From: Casuarius casuarius
Taxonomy: Eukaryota; Chordata; Aves; Casuariiformes; Casuariidae
Assembly (NCBI GenBank): GCA_003342895.1
Contig: PTFA01000017.1
Span: 494,016 to 558,015 of the forward strand
DNA length: 64,000 nt
Direction of reading: 5' to 3'
Part shown: piece by piece, positions 14,751 to 27,000 of the stretch
Layout: each line of letters begins with the position of its first letter
Numbering within the stretch: the stretch's first letter is position 1
Made by a program: the position numbers and the translations under genes
Notes under the pieces: model-generated
Seen by the model: only the letters and a program-made list of their open reading frames with translations
The model's database searches: none
Told to the model about the DNA's origin: nothing

Positions 14751-14855
14751 TGTACCTGTATATGTGCATGTATACTATATATGTATTTTTATGTGTGTGT
14801 GTCTGTGTGTGTGTGTATATACACACATATATATACACATATGTATATATGTTTT
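14751..14855. repeat. TG/CA/TA compound microsatellite with 18-bp palindrome
   Basis: A TG run (about 14792-14816, broken by one C) passes into TATA and then CA and TA steps. Positions 14810-14827 form a perfect 18-bp palindrome, TGTGTGTATATACACACA. Alternating purine-pyrimidine sequence of this kind can adopt Z-DNA or cruciform structure and is usually polymorphic. The overlapping open frames here are artefacts of the repeat. Confidence 0.9.
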
Positions 14856-15225
14856 GTGTAGGTGTAGAAGCCCTGTGTAATTTGAAGGCAGCTGGCTCCC
14901 TTGAACTCCACCCTCTGTGTCCAGTTCCCAAGCAGTGCAGGGTCCTTGGGGTTGGGGTCCCGGACACAGTGCACCACTACCTAAGCCCAGTGTAGGACCC
15001 TGCCTGCCCTGTGCAGTGCAGCCTCCTCAGTATTTCACCAGGTGGGCTGGACTGGGTCAGGGGGTTGTAATAGGTTTCTGGACTCCACTCCCTATTCCAC
15101 AGAGCCATTCAAATGGGAAAAACAACAACCCGTTCAAGAAAAATAGTAACTGTATGTGTGGAGTAGACAGGCAAATAACCAGGGAGTGGACCAGAGCTCC
15201 AAGCAAACTTTAAACAGTTTTCTAA

Positions 15226-15243
15226 TCTCTCTCTCTCTCTCTC
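15226..15243. repeat. (TC)n microsatellite
   Basis: An 18-bp uninterrupted TC run lies inside a wider pyrimidine-rich stretch that continues to about 15274. A second small simple repeat, three CATA units, lies at about 15318-15332. Confidence 0.85.
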
Positions 15244-15274
15244 CCTCTACCTTCATTTCACCCCCCTTTTTCTC

Positions 15275-17300
15275 TCTGTTTTGATGAGAAACTACGTAGC
15301 ATAAAACCACAGTAGTGCATACATACATACACTTCCATAATACAATAGCCATTTCTCCAGTGTAATAATTAACTGATTTTCCTCTGTAGGCCATCAGTGC
15401 TGACAGAGACCATTGTTCTTTGCATTAACACTTTTAAACAATACCCAAATAGTGTCTTTCCAGTAATACTCAACACCCCAAAACTGACTTCTTTCACAAA
15501 GTTTTGGAGACTTTAGAGGTGAAGGATAAGTTAGTAGGTAATTTATAAAACATTTGTGCAACATTAAACTCTACAAAAACTTTAAAATTGATAAATTAAT
15601 GGCATTCAAAGGTCAATTTTTAAATAGAAATCAGTATTGATCTACTCCTATGGTCATGGGCTGTGCATACAAGGAAGGATAGCAGGTACGACAGCACTTA
15701 AAGAATGAAAGTATATTTATCTCTCTATGTAATACAAATATAATAACTTGCACAATATGATTGATTAGAACGAGGGAGCTCGGTGTGCGTGTCTAACATG
15801 ATAGATATACAAAATATGGAACAGGGAACAATTTTCATGTTCATTTAACTTCTTCTTTAAATGAATATTAGAAACTAAATCAGGGAGAACTGTCAGGACT
15901 TGGTTGAATGATGCTCGCTCAGCACAGATTATCTATCATTGGGCTACAGGTTATTTGTTGAACTAATGATCTAAAACACGAGCTAATCGAAAATAACATA
16001 AAACCAAAAGTGATCATAAAAGAAGCTGATATCAGTATGACAGACAAATCACTCCAGAGGAACAAAATAGGTGTGACCTATGTGTACTAGGTATTAGGGG
16101 GGTTTTGCCAGCAGGATTTGTCATTGGATTTCTGTTTCTCATAGATATTCATAATTAATGGTAAGCCATTTTCTGCTCCTTGAGTCTCCAGATAGCAAGT
16201 AAAACCTCAGATAAAATCTTCAAATTAAATGGAATTGGATTTAGCCACTACAAATCAGACTGAAGAGGATATCATCATTGCTGCTGTGTTCCTGTTACAG
16301 CTGGTGATGTCACTGGAGCAGCAAAAGTGCCAATGGGATATAGTAGGTGCATAAACCAATGCGGAGCAAGCAATTGCTTCTCCAAATCTCCCATTACACA
16401 TCCCGTAAACCAGCAAGCTGCTGCTGCTGTTGCTGCTGCTGCTCCCCTGGCTTTTTGTGCCTTTCCAATGAGGCTGGCACAGCCACTGGCTGAAATGCAG
16501 CAAGGGTCGGGTTTCCCGTGGTATGCGAAGTAAGACAGCGGTAAGAGCTGACACCTCAGCAGTGGGCAGCCACACACAGCTTAATAAGCAAAGGGCCTTC
16601 CACTCCTTCTCGAGGCTGAGCCGAGGCACCACAACTTTGGGGATCTTAAGCAACTTGTAGTTCAGAATCAAGCCAACCTGACCCTGATTCACAGTTCCAG
16701 ATGGAAATCACCCAAAGTTTACTGTCTATACCTATAAAAACTAAGCAAATGGAATTTCTGAATAGTTTAATAAACTACAGATCTGTTCTTTTGTCTGAAC
16801 CAGTTCTTGGTAAATGAGATGAATCCCAACAACCTATAATACCCATATGACACTTGCAAAGGATTTTGTTGAACAAGTCTATTCGTGTGTAATTGGTTAG
16901 GTTAACTATCCTTTCTCGTTTGAGCTTTTGTGACAAAATTCCCTTTTTTTTGTCTTGGATAATTCTGTTTTTCTGATAACATTTCTCAAACTTGATCACA
17001 AATCTTCCTTTCTACATGTTTTCAGAAAGCACAGAAAATGCCAGAATTCCTGGAGAAACAACTCTAGAAAATAACTTTCAGAGGGGATGAAGAGAAAGAA
17101 AGCTGAATACTTTAATAGCTTATGAACTTCGTTTTTGTACCTTTTAAAGTTTAATTTTTTTTTGATTTTTTAAATTGTGCTTATGTCATCACTTTGACAA
17201 GAATCTCAGTAAAAAATTATAGCTTGCAATTTGGTTTTCAAAGGCAATGTTTTTCCAAAAAACTGTTTCTCTGTCAGGTGGATTCATTAATGGTAGAAAG
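15275..17300. other. Gene-free sequence with a modest CpG patch
   Basis: Mostly unique AT-rich DNA. The stretch 16350-16640 differs from its surroundings: it is richer in G+C, carries about eight CpG dinucleotides and contains a GCT triplet run. Two overlapping open frames of 145 and 100 codons on the minus strand cover it, but they have no recognisable domain and include the triplet run, so I do not call a gene. Confidence 0.55.
16417..16443. repeat. GCT/AGC triplet run, nine units
   Basis: Four GCT units, one GTT, then four GCT units make 27 bp. In the minus-strand frame it reads as a short serine stretch broken by one asparagine. The central interruption would be expected to limit slippage. 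It lies in the small CpG-enriched patch at 16350-16640. Confidence 0.9.
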
Positions 17301-17301
17301 G

Positions 17302-17660
17302 ATAGATATCATCAGATTTCTGAAAACATTTGACCTAATGTTATTTGCTTAAAATAATAGCATTATATGAGATAAAATGTAATCCTTCACAAATGGATTA
17401 CAGACTGATGGAATAGTATATCTCAAATGATAGGATTAACTGAAAAAATCATCATCCAAAAGGACTGTTAACAGTCAAATCATCTGGAGATCTCTTTTTG
17501 GCTTAGTGCTGTTTAATATTCTCATCTATGACAAGGAAGAAAATATGAATCATTACTCAAAATGTTTTCAGATGACACAAACATTAACAGTTTGGGAAAT
17601 AATTATAAGCAGAAGTCACTTCTACAGGATGATTTATATTCCCTGCTAATCTGAGCTCAC
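17302..17660 (+). mobile_element. Ancient CR1-clade LINE, reverse transcriptase remnant
   Basis: The + strand keeps, in the right order and spacing, decayed motifs of CR1-type reverse transcriptase. IDIIRFLKTFD at 17302-17334 corresponds to the motif A region. VLFNILIYD at 17506-17532 lies 69 codons after DII, against about 72 in CR1 from memory. FSDDT at 17565-17579 matches the catalytic FADDT box, but one base out of frame. LQDDL follows about 19 codons later. Stops and at least one frameshift make it non-functional. The divergence suggests an insertion much older than the copy at 47084-47855. The ends are not defined; traces may continue to about 17900. Confidence 0.72.
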
Positions 17661-20600
17661 ATAAATGGAAATCTTCCATAGGGAAGAGTTGAGGGCCTGT
17701 GGAAAAATCCATAGGGCTGTGAAACTTGTGTGAAAACCATAGCGAAGTTGTGAGGACATGGATAAACCTGTCTTGAGTGTAAGACTCTATTGTGTGTCAT
17801 AAATAAGGTATAGAATATACACCAAACAATAAAGGGGAAACAAAATACGGAATAAATGCCAGTAAGTGAGCAGAATCCATTCTAATCCACTAAATGAGAC
17901 AGAGGTCTTGTGAAAAAATTGTTTGTTCCTTTAACATAATCTTACAATTTTAAGCCAATCTGATATGGTAAAATCTGAGAGAATCAATTGGTGCATATTC
18001 TCATGATCAAAACCCCATATCTCTCTGACTAAAAGGGCTTCAAATATTGATTGATCACAAATATTTGTACAGCTGTCATGGGTAAGTAAGTATGTCTCGG
18101 CTGCCTAATTTAACAAATTGTAGGTATTGATACAAAACTGATACTTCAGGCTCATTATTCTTCAGTCTTCTACTTAAAATATTTTGATCTTTTATCATAA
18201 AAAGGAAACCATGCCATTTAACGTAAATAACCAGCCTCAGCATGCAGAATGATCTTCCAAAGCAAATCAGTCATGAATGAACAATGCATCAATGGAAAAG
18301 TGGTGGTTGCTTAAGTAGGTGGAAATTTACAAGGGTATTGATTCAAACAAAGTATTTCTGGTTTTCAAATGATTCGTTAACCAACCACTGGGATAAAAAT
18401 TTAAACTCTATAAGTGAAAAGTTTATCTAATATAAGTGTATGCAGGGACATCTGCAAGTTTCTCTCTGTGCCCAGCCTTCTGCTTCTTGGGTAGGTAGAA
18501 CTCATTATAACCAAAGCAGGACAACAGATTATAACCAGTTTCTGAGTTATGAATCATAAGGAAGTACTAGGGAAAGCTGTTTTCAGGCTTGAAGGAGAGG
18601 GAACAAAAATTATCTAAGCCCTTTTAACAGTAGCAAAATAAAAGTGCTAACACTGAAAGGCCTGATTCATCTTTCTTTTTAGACGAGTCTTGCATTTAGA
18701 GCTCCTTTCACAGAAGACGATCAGCAGAAAGGAGAAGAACAAGAAGATTAAGCAGAAATAAGTAGCCCTTACTGAATTATAATGAGATTCAGNGACAGAA
18801 GACTGTAAGCAAATAGATAGAAATATGCCAACAGGTTATAGGGAAAGACTTAGCTGATTTATGTTCTCTTAAATGTAAAAAGTATACAAGTCAGGTGATT
18901 GTTTTGGTGAAGACATTTGAAAGGTAAGGGTTGTTCATATCATAGCAAGCTCTGGGCTGCTAAATTTTTATCATGTCTGCCCTACTATTTTTCAAAACAA
19001 CCAAGAGGAAAATGTACTTGCATTTGTACTACACCAGTGATGCTCTCATGAAGTGGCACCACAGAGGAAACTTAATAAATTAAGAGTCAGGGAGGATGGG
19101 GCATGGATTTGTAGAAAGATATACAAAATTCATCAGTTTGCTTTGAAATGTGACATTGCTCAAAAAAACGAAGCAATGTGTATCTCTGATAGTAAGCAAT
19201 GCTTAAAAAATTACCATGGTATTCCAAAATCGTTCTTCTTGGTCCTTATGAGTTTGCTACCTCTGATGGGTGTCAGGCAAAGAGGAATAAGCCTGACTTC
19301 CTCCAGCTCCCCAAAGGAAGGGAATAAAGACACTGCATCCATTACTTCCCCTTATGGGTGTCAGATGCAAAAGAAAAAGCCACAGAAAACTGATGTAGAT
19401 GAGCCCAGATTGCAGAACTGCGCAGCAAATGTCTGTGACACTCCCTGAGAGCAGCAGAGAGCAACATTTCAGAAAGACTTGCAGGCTCTGCCGACAGCAC
19501 TGTGCCCCTGAAGAGCTCTTAGGCTACTGTTAAAAAGCTTAATTAGAAAGCTTGTACTCGTAATGGATTTGAAAACTGATGCTACGTAAATGTTCAGTGC
19601 TTGTTGTGAGCTTTGTCAAATTTGGTTGAAAAATGAGGGCTGAGAAAGCTGACCCTGGCAGGTTCTGGTCATGGAAAGCAAAGGCTTGTGTTGGAGCTAG
19701 AAGCAATGGGAGATGAAACTGGGAACGCAGCAGATCTCTGTCAAATGTGTTGACTAAGAACCATCACTGGACTCCATAAATGCCATTAAAAATCTAGCTC
19801 AAAGTGCCTAAGTCATTCAGGATTTCTAGAAAATATTACTCTGTATTTGAAGGATTTTTGTTTATGTGGAGTGTTGCTACCCTTACATATTAGAAGCAAG
19901 CTTAAACCAATCACCATAGTAAGCAAGGGTTTAGAAAATCTCTGTATGGAATGAAATCACTCCCTGAGGAAAAGAATAGCACACATTACTGCAAGAAAAT
20001 GTTTCAGTGTCACTACCATGCAGGGCTGTTCAGCTCCTTAGACAAGGATTGCTGTATGTGTGTTTTCTTCCTCTCTCCTGACTGCATCAAAATTCAGTTA
20101 GAGAGTCATGTTTTGCCAATCAGGTTTGGTGGAACAGAAAATGATTACCCTCTGCTGTAAAAATAACATTAGAGGCATCAGATGTTGTAAGCACTGTAAT
20201 GCCACAATAAAGCTACAAATACCAGGTAGAGAGGATACTTTCAATCCTTATAAAATTATAGAGAGAGAGCTCAGTTCTTTAACAGTAAGGACAAGCCTTA
20301 CAATAGGCTTACAAAGGACAAGTCATACAATAGAAATATTTATAAAATATTCAGAACTGTCATGAAAATTCCTCTAAAATTTTGCACTCCTTGCCCATTT
20401 ATTTTGGTATGTTCATCCATGGCATTGGGCAATAAAGTAAAATGACACTGATTATGCTTGTCAAAGTTATGACACTGTATAATAAATAGACCTATAAAAC
20501 TCTCCTTACCCATTTGTATTGACTGGTACATTTTTTCTTTGATTGATGAATAAAATATCATTAATATACTTATTGTCATCATAAAAATAAAGGCTAAATG

Positions 20601-23429
20601 AATATAATTTGCTTTTGTACATGTACATTTGCAGCATTGTTTTGAAATATGCTGTCAGAACAAATACTGCCTAGAGTTTAAGATCATTCTTATTCTGAAG
20701 AAGTTATTTTCTTTTGAAAATGTCAGAGCTGATCCAGTTTAGGCACTCTTCCCCTCCTTCTTCCCCACAAAAAAGCATAGAAAAATACTGGAGAAATATG
20801 ATGTCTGACATGAACTACCATAGCTTTGCTTACAATGAGCCATTACTTTTTCGTAAACTCTAAACCCTCTACAGCATGATGGAAAGTCTTAAAATACGCT
20901 TGAATACTACATTTTTCATACTGGATTTAGCTGTGATGTGAAACATGGGATGTGAAATATCCCCACATTTCCCCCTGCCACTGGCCATTAAGTAGTAGGG
21001 ATAAAATGCCGTTGCTGACGCTCATTTCCATTTGAAAGACTCAGACCTTTGACAGTGCTGGGAGCTGCTGCCCTGAGCTCCAGGAATGCTTATATGTTAC
21101 CAGATGATATAGTGGCATCACTATAGACTGCATATTTACTTGTAAATGGTATATTTAGTATCTCACTTCAATGGCAAAAAAGAAACCCCAACCCAGGATC
21201 AGGCAAACCTGCTGGGGCTCATTTAACCAAGAAGGATTTTTCTTAAAATGGAGCAGACAATTTGACTGCAAATTCACAAAAAGGCGCTAAAGCATTCATT
21301 ATCAGTTCTACCACAGTATTTCCCATAGAAAAACATTTAGACATGAAGAACATGCAGAATACAAATGTGTTTTCCATTTTATCTGTACCTGTCTATTTAC
21401 CTAGGTTAGAGGATGAGATTAAGCCCTTGTGTACAATAGAAACAATTACTGCAACATTGCAGTTTGTTTAAAGTGATATTTTCTGACTGCAAAGTCATCT
21501 GAATCCCCTGGATTTCTCTGAAAGCTGAGGGTAGTTAAGCCTAAAGTTTGTAATCAGCCATTTTCTAGGCGTAAGTATGATATTTCTATTGCTGCACGAT
21601 AACTTTGAGGAGAAACACCAAATGACTATTTTGCCTTCTAAGGAGCATCCACATTCAGAATTGTAAAAGGCTTTCATCCACCAAGGTGAAATGAAACAAG
21701 TGGTCACATTATTTGTAAAATAAGAAACAAAATATGCAGTTCAGGCACTATATAGTTCCGTTAACCTGAACTCAAATGCTTGACTGTGTTTCTTTGCATG
21801 TTATGTCACAGAGACTAAGCTCGGTATTAGCATTTTGATGCCTGCATGAGGAAAAAAAAATCTATTTTTTCAAGGCTTGAAACTGATAGTTGAATAAAAG
21901 GCAGCAATTTATGATAGACTAAATCCTGCTTGGAGGTTGTGCAGTAGCGAAATACAAGCCCCTCCACTTTCAAATGACTAACTAGGCCTGGCTGAAACTT
22001 TGAAGAGCTGAGGATCACTGGCCACGCACAGGTCCCAGCAGCTCTTTCATAATGTAAAAGAAGTATCTGACAGTGTCAATCTGTTTTCTAATACATTGTA
22101 GCTCAGAAACCATGACTGTGGTTTTATTCATACCGCAGGCGTGTCTTAAAATTAACAGATTAAACTGTCTCCTCACTTTCTGTCAGCATGGAGACCCAGA
22201 GCCAGGGCAGCCTGAGGACTATGTAATGCAAGCGCTGGTGCATTGCCTGTTCTGCACCATGCTAGATTTGTTCTTCCATAGCCTCCAGAAAGGGTCTGAT
22301 GTCAGTCAGGGCTAAAGTGTAATAGAAAAAAAAAAATTGTCAAAGGCATGAAATGGAAAACAAGTGAAGAAAAACTTGCCCGGCATGTCCTCTTCTTTGG
22401 TCAACTCTTTTCAAAGCAATGGGATACAGTAATGGAAAAACGGTATTTCAAATGCATTCTCCATAACAAAGGATTGGATTCTGCTATTCATCCCTGTCCC
22501 CACATAGACATCTCCACCAAAGCTGGGTTAACAAGGCAATAACGACAGAAGATTATGTCCTAGCTCTGTCCTAGCTGTGTGAGAACCCAGTTTGTGGTTT
22601 CCCAGCAATTTAAGCTGATCTAAACTGAGAGTATCACAGTGCTGCACACCAGCTCCCACAATCCCTTCCGTGTCTGTGCTGGCACTGGTGTTCATCCAGG
22701 TGATATGTTCAGGGGGCTAATCACACCCAAAACTGAGAGCTCCTTCATTTTACTGTGTTGCTTTCCACCTGGATGCTCTCCTGACACTAGCTCGGTGCTG
22801 GGTCCTGCTCCTGCCAGAAGCGTGGCCTGTGGAGGTGAAGAGATGAAGAAGGCAGAAATGCAGCAACCCCAGCTGAGGCAATCACCTACAGCCTCCCCTG
22901 GAAGGGAGGAGACCTGATTTCCATTCTGCATTTCTGGGAAGTTCCAGTGAGTTTATAAAGAAAACCCAGAAAAATTCAGGGAGCAGGAGCTGAAACCCAG
23001 CACTCCCCACCATCTCCTTAGCTGCCACTGTCTCTCACAAAGACTATAATTTTACACCAGCAGTTTAGACAAGATGCCTTAAAATAATCCAAATTGATAC
23101 ACACAGTTCTCTAGAACTTTACAATTATTGACTAGTGGTGTTGTGAAAGAGCAGATTTTTCTCATCAGTGGGTAGAAATCAGCATAATTTCACCCCATTG
23201 AGGATTAAGTAAAATAAAACCCCAGCCCTCCTGAAGTCCTTGGGATTTTAGTTAGTGATGAAGTCAGGACTACAGCAGTAACGTTTACTACATTAGACTG
23301 CCGAAGGAAATGGAATGATGGGCCAGATCCTGAAGCCTTCCAGGGTTCCTTTTTAACACTCTACACAGGACTTCAACATTTCTTCCAGCAACAAAAATAA
23401 GAAAAAAATAACCAAGCTTAAGCACCATT
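17661..23429. other. Gene-free unique sequence
   Basis: No gene or RNA gene was recognised. The largest open frame, 19053-19448 on the + strand (131 codons), has no familiar domain and a composition that fits chance. The sequence near 23318-23340 resembles the arm of an amniote palindromic repeat, but too little is preserved to call. One ambiguous base is at 18793. Confidence 0.6.
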
Positions 23430-24090
23430 AACCTTACATTTAATGGCTGTTGTGTTTATTACTCCGTCTTCTCACACCAAAAATAATAAACATTGAAGTG
23501 GTAGTTTTTCCAGGAATTAAATTAACGAAATAAAATAAGTGTATGATCTTCTGCAGAATCATAAATACTGTTGGCTTTTAAAGCATTTTAAAGAAATATG
23601 TGTATTGACTGTGTTTAAATCAACATAAACAAATCAGTAATCCAGAAAAATGGGTTACTTATGACATTCATTTTTCCAATGTATATTTAAGCCCTCAGGA
23701 ATATCCATTTTTTGTGTTCAGACCTCTTCGGTTCTTTGCAACTCTTTTTCTAATTTCCTTAAGACTCTTAAGCCAGACATAGAGCTATTCTGTAAAAATG
23801 ATAAATTGGCCTGTTAGAGATATTCCAAAACTCTATTCTTCATGTCTATCTATAGTACTGCAGTGCATGCTTCTTGGAAGCATTAATAGTTGCATTTCAT
23901 TTTACTATATAAATATTTAAGGTTTGTAATTTCTCTGTTGCTGACACTGTCAGTGCCAATGCAATGTAATGTTTTATTATCAGTTCCTAGTATACACACA
24001 ATCTTGTCAGACTTTGTTTCCAATAAATATAGCATGATATATTTTGAATATTTAAATAGCTGAGTGCATTCGTATTGCTTTCAGTCATGA
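23430..24090. promoter_or_regulatory. Candidate conserved non-coding block
   Basis: This 660-bp block is very AT-rich, nearly free of CpG, without recognisable repeats, and contains many TAAT/ATTA and TTTAA cores. Blocks of this character in vertebrate gene deserts are often conserved enhancers. That is an inference from composition only, because conservation cannot be measured here. Confidence 0.25.
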
Positions 24091-27000
24091 CCTGCTTACA
24101 AATTCCCAGCTAAGAAGTACAGCTACATGGAACAATAACCTACAAGTATTGTACCAATATATTTTCATTAGTCAGTGACACTTAGCTGCAAAAAAAATTT
24201 GAACTACATCCTTCAGAAACAAATCATCTTGGCTGCTGGATCGCCACATTAGGATGAGCCACCTCTAGAACCCATACTACTATTGTTTGAAAGTTGTGAG
24301 TGAGTAGTTCAAATTTAACCTGCCCATTTCCGTTCCTTCTTCAGTGATTTTCCAGTCTCTCTTTCTCCTTCCTTTGAGAGTTTCCTTTTGCAAGAACACC
24401 CAGGAGGAACAGTGGCTGTCTTAGCTATTCTGCAAAATCAGTCTCAGAACAGGTACTTATTAGGGGAGTCTGAATTTGAACTGGCTGTGAATTTTGTATT
24501 ATTCTGCACCTTTCCAAAGCCTTCAAGGTGTTTCATCAGATGTGAAGATAATTTGGGAAAAAGTCTCTCCTTTCATGCTAGATTACAGAAAATGCAAGTT
24601 TAGGTAATACGGGAGCACTTTCTGAGACTTTGGCTGCTGCCATAAATAGATTTGACTCTACCGAATTACTCTGTAGTAACATGCTACTGTGTGGGAAGTA
24701 CGCAGGCTCCACTGCAGAGGAGAGAAGGTGAAGGGGCAGGTAAAAGTTGAAACTGTAATCCTCTAGATAATGCAATGTAAACTGTGATAAATGAGAGTCA
24801 TGTCTCACCTCACAAAACAGGGACCCAAAAGCAAACTGCCCTGACCCCCTCCAAGCAACCCCCAGAGACTCCCCTTCCCCACCTGGCCACAGTGCAGCAT
24901 CGTGGATGCTCAGTTGTCTGCTGGTGCATTTCATGTGATCTGAAATTAAGATTAATACTTTTTTTAAAAAAAATCCAGTTTTTGGAATTGAGTGACTATA
25001 AGGGAACACTGTCTGTCATTGAAAAAGGTTTCTGGCTCACACTGAGGCACAACTTAGAAAAACGACTTACATGCATCCTACAAACTCAGATCCCCAGCAG
25101 AAAAAAAAGAAAAATCTGAATGTTATCATTAAATTTCAGGATTTTCAACTTGAACTCAGAATTGTTGAAATATAGTTTGCACTTTCTGAATGCCTGGGCT
25201 TTGGGCAGCACTGCTCTCAGGACCAGCTGCTTTCTGAAGGCTCATAAGCACTGCCCGCACTATTGCCTGATCATTCTGAAGCATCCTTTTTTTTACTTTT
25301 CCATTTGGCACTTTGGTCTACATGGATCATTTCCCACATTTTCTGGAATTTCTAGACACACAGCAGCCAAGGCAGAGTTATCCCACAATGACTCTGACTG
25401 AGCATCCTGGACTCCCTCACTGCATGTCTGCACTTAAGTCTGACAGTTTCAGGAAACTGGACTTACTGCTTGGATGGGATCCAGCAGTGACTGCCTATTG
25501 CTCTGTAGCAGTTCCGATAAACACACATGGTCCAGCAATTCAAGGAGTCCAGCCCCCTTCTTGTCTGAGCTATGCTGTTCATTCATGGATGTTCAGAAAA
25601 TCTGACTTGCTAGCAATATCAGAGGCCCATGAAAGTGTGGTTTCTTGAGGAACTGGCCCCTACATATTGAGTAAAACCTCTACTTACCTGAACTGTTCCT
25701 CCAGTGTTGTCCTTTGAGATTCCTAGTTACCTGCTGTGTGCTTTTGCCTCTAGCATAATGGCTTACCTGCTGTTTATTCTTCTCTGCCATCTAAGGCCAG
25801 ACTATGGAGAATTCAAGAGTTAGTTACACAAGGAAAGAACTACAAAGATGCCTAGCTGTCACACTGAAAAATGTATAAAACTCCAAATTTAGATTACAGG
25901 TAGATCCTCCTCAGCCATCCCATTGGCTCCAGTAGGGACATTTCCCAGCAATATAAGTGTCTTCCACTTTCCAGGCATGCAACTAGCCATGCTGCAGGAG
26001 ACAGGTTATAGATGAGGCATCCTTTAGTGGCAGGTGTATCAAACATCTGCAGCATCGGGCCTTACAGAAAATACAACAGGCTAGTCAGGTTTTCTTTCTG
26101 CCCAATAGTTCAGTGTTGAGTGACTAATTAACACTGGAATAGGGGATACCCAGGCCCTAATCCCTCTTCCTTATCTGGAGTTAAGATTGAATTCTGTAAA
26201 TTTCACAGATCGTAATCAAACTCCTTTTTCATAGCTGAGGTCTCTAGCCGCTAATACCACCTATTTGCTGCTGGGTGCAAGAAAGGAATGATCTAGAGTT
26301 GGCACCAGATCTTCAGAGAGAATCCATGGTTGTATATACCAAGGAGGAAATAAAAAGCTTCTCCTAGCACTGTAGAAGTCCTTTTAAGGGCAGAGTTTTC
26401 TAACAGCCTAATCTTTATATAAAGACTTCTTTTGCACCCCACACTCTTTAAGCACTGAAGTAGCAATCAGTCCCAAATGTTAGGTTTACAGTCAAATTTA
26501 CAGTGCATAGTGATATTATGTGAAACTACCCCTGAAGCTCTCAAATATACAAGCAATATTTTTTTTTAATTAAACTCCATGTTGGAGAAGAATCTGAAGA
26601 TCTGCAAGACTAGAGACTATCTTACTAAGAACAAAGTAGAAAGAAAAAGGCACCTCTTTTGTACCAAATAACTCACCAGGCAACATCTGAGAGGAGTGGG
26701 CAGAGCAAATGGGCAAATGGGTACCTCGGTGGCACCTGCTTCATCTCCTGCATAGCCCCTTGTAACATGCACAGCTGCACAGAAGATGGCATTTGCCCTC
26801 AGAGCTCTCGTCCACCAGTTTGAGCACAATTTGGTTCGTTCCAGCTTGCTGTTCAGCTCAGCTCCTCTCTCCGTGGAAATTGGCGGTTTTCTTGCAGTGA
26901 TGTTTTAATGCGTGGTCTGAACTTCACCAGGTGGGCTGGTGAATAGCCACAAAATAAGCGACAATCTCTTCCCCACAGGGTCATATGTGGATCCCATTTA

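Noticed and set aside
14652..14995. Cysteine/valine/tyrosine-rich frames on both strands
   Set aside because: They are direct translations of the TG/CA/TA microsatellite.
16255..16692. 145-codon minus-strand frame with a serine run
   Set aside because: The serine stretch is only the GCT triplet repeat. Opposite and alternative frames are also open, so the lack of stops reflects local composition.
19053..19448. 131-codon + strand frame
   Set aside because: No domain, and its composition (many K, S, Q) follows base composition. No upstream signals.
23316..23345. GGGCCAGATCCTGAAGCC, similar to the arm of an amniote palindromic repeat
   Set aside because: No convincing opposite arm was found nearby, so it is too short to call.
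24578..25009. 143-codon minus-strand frame
   Set aside because: A 111-codon frame is open on the opposite strand over the same bases, and neither has a recognisable motif.
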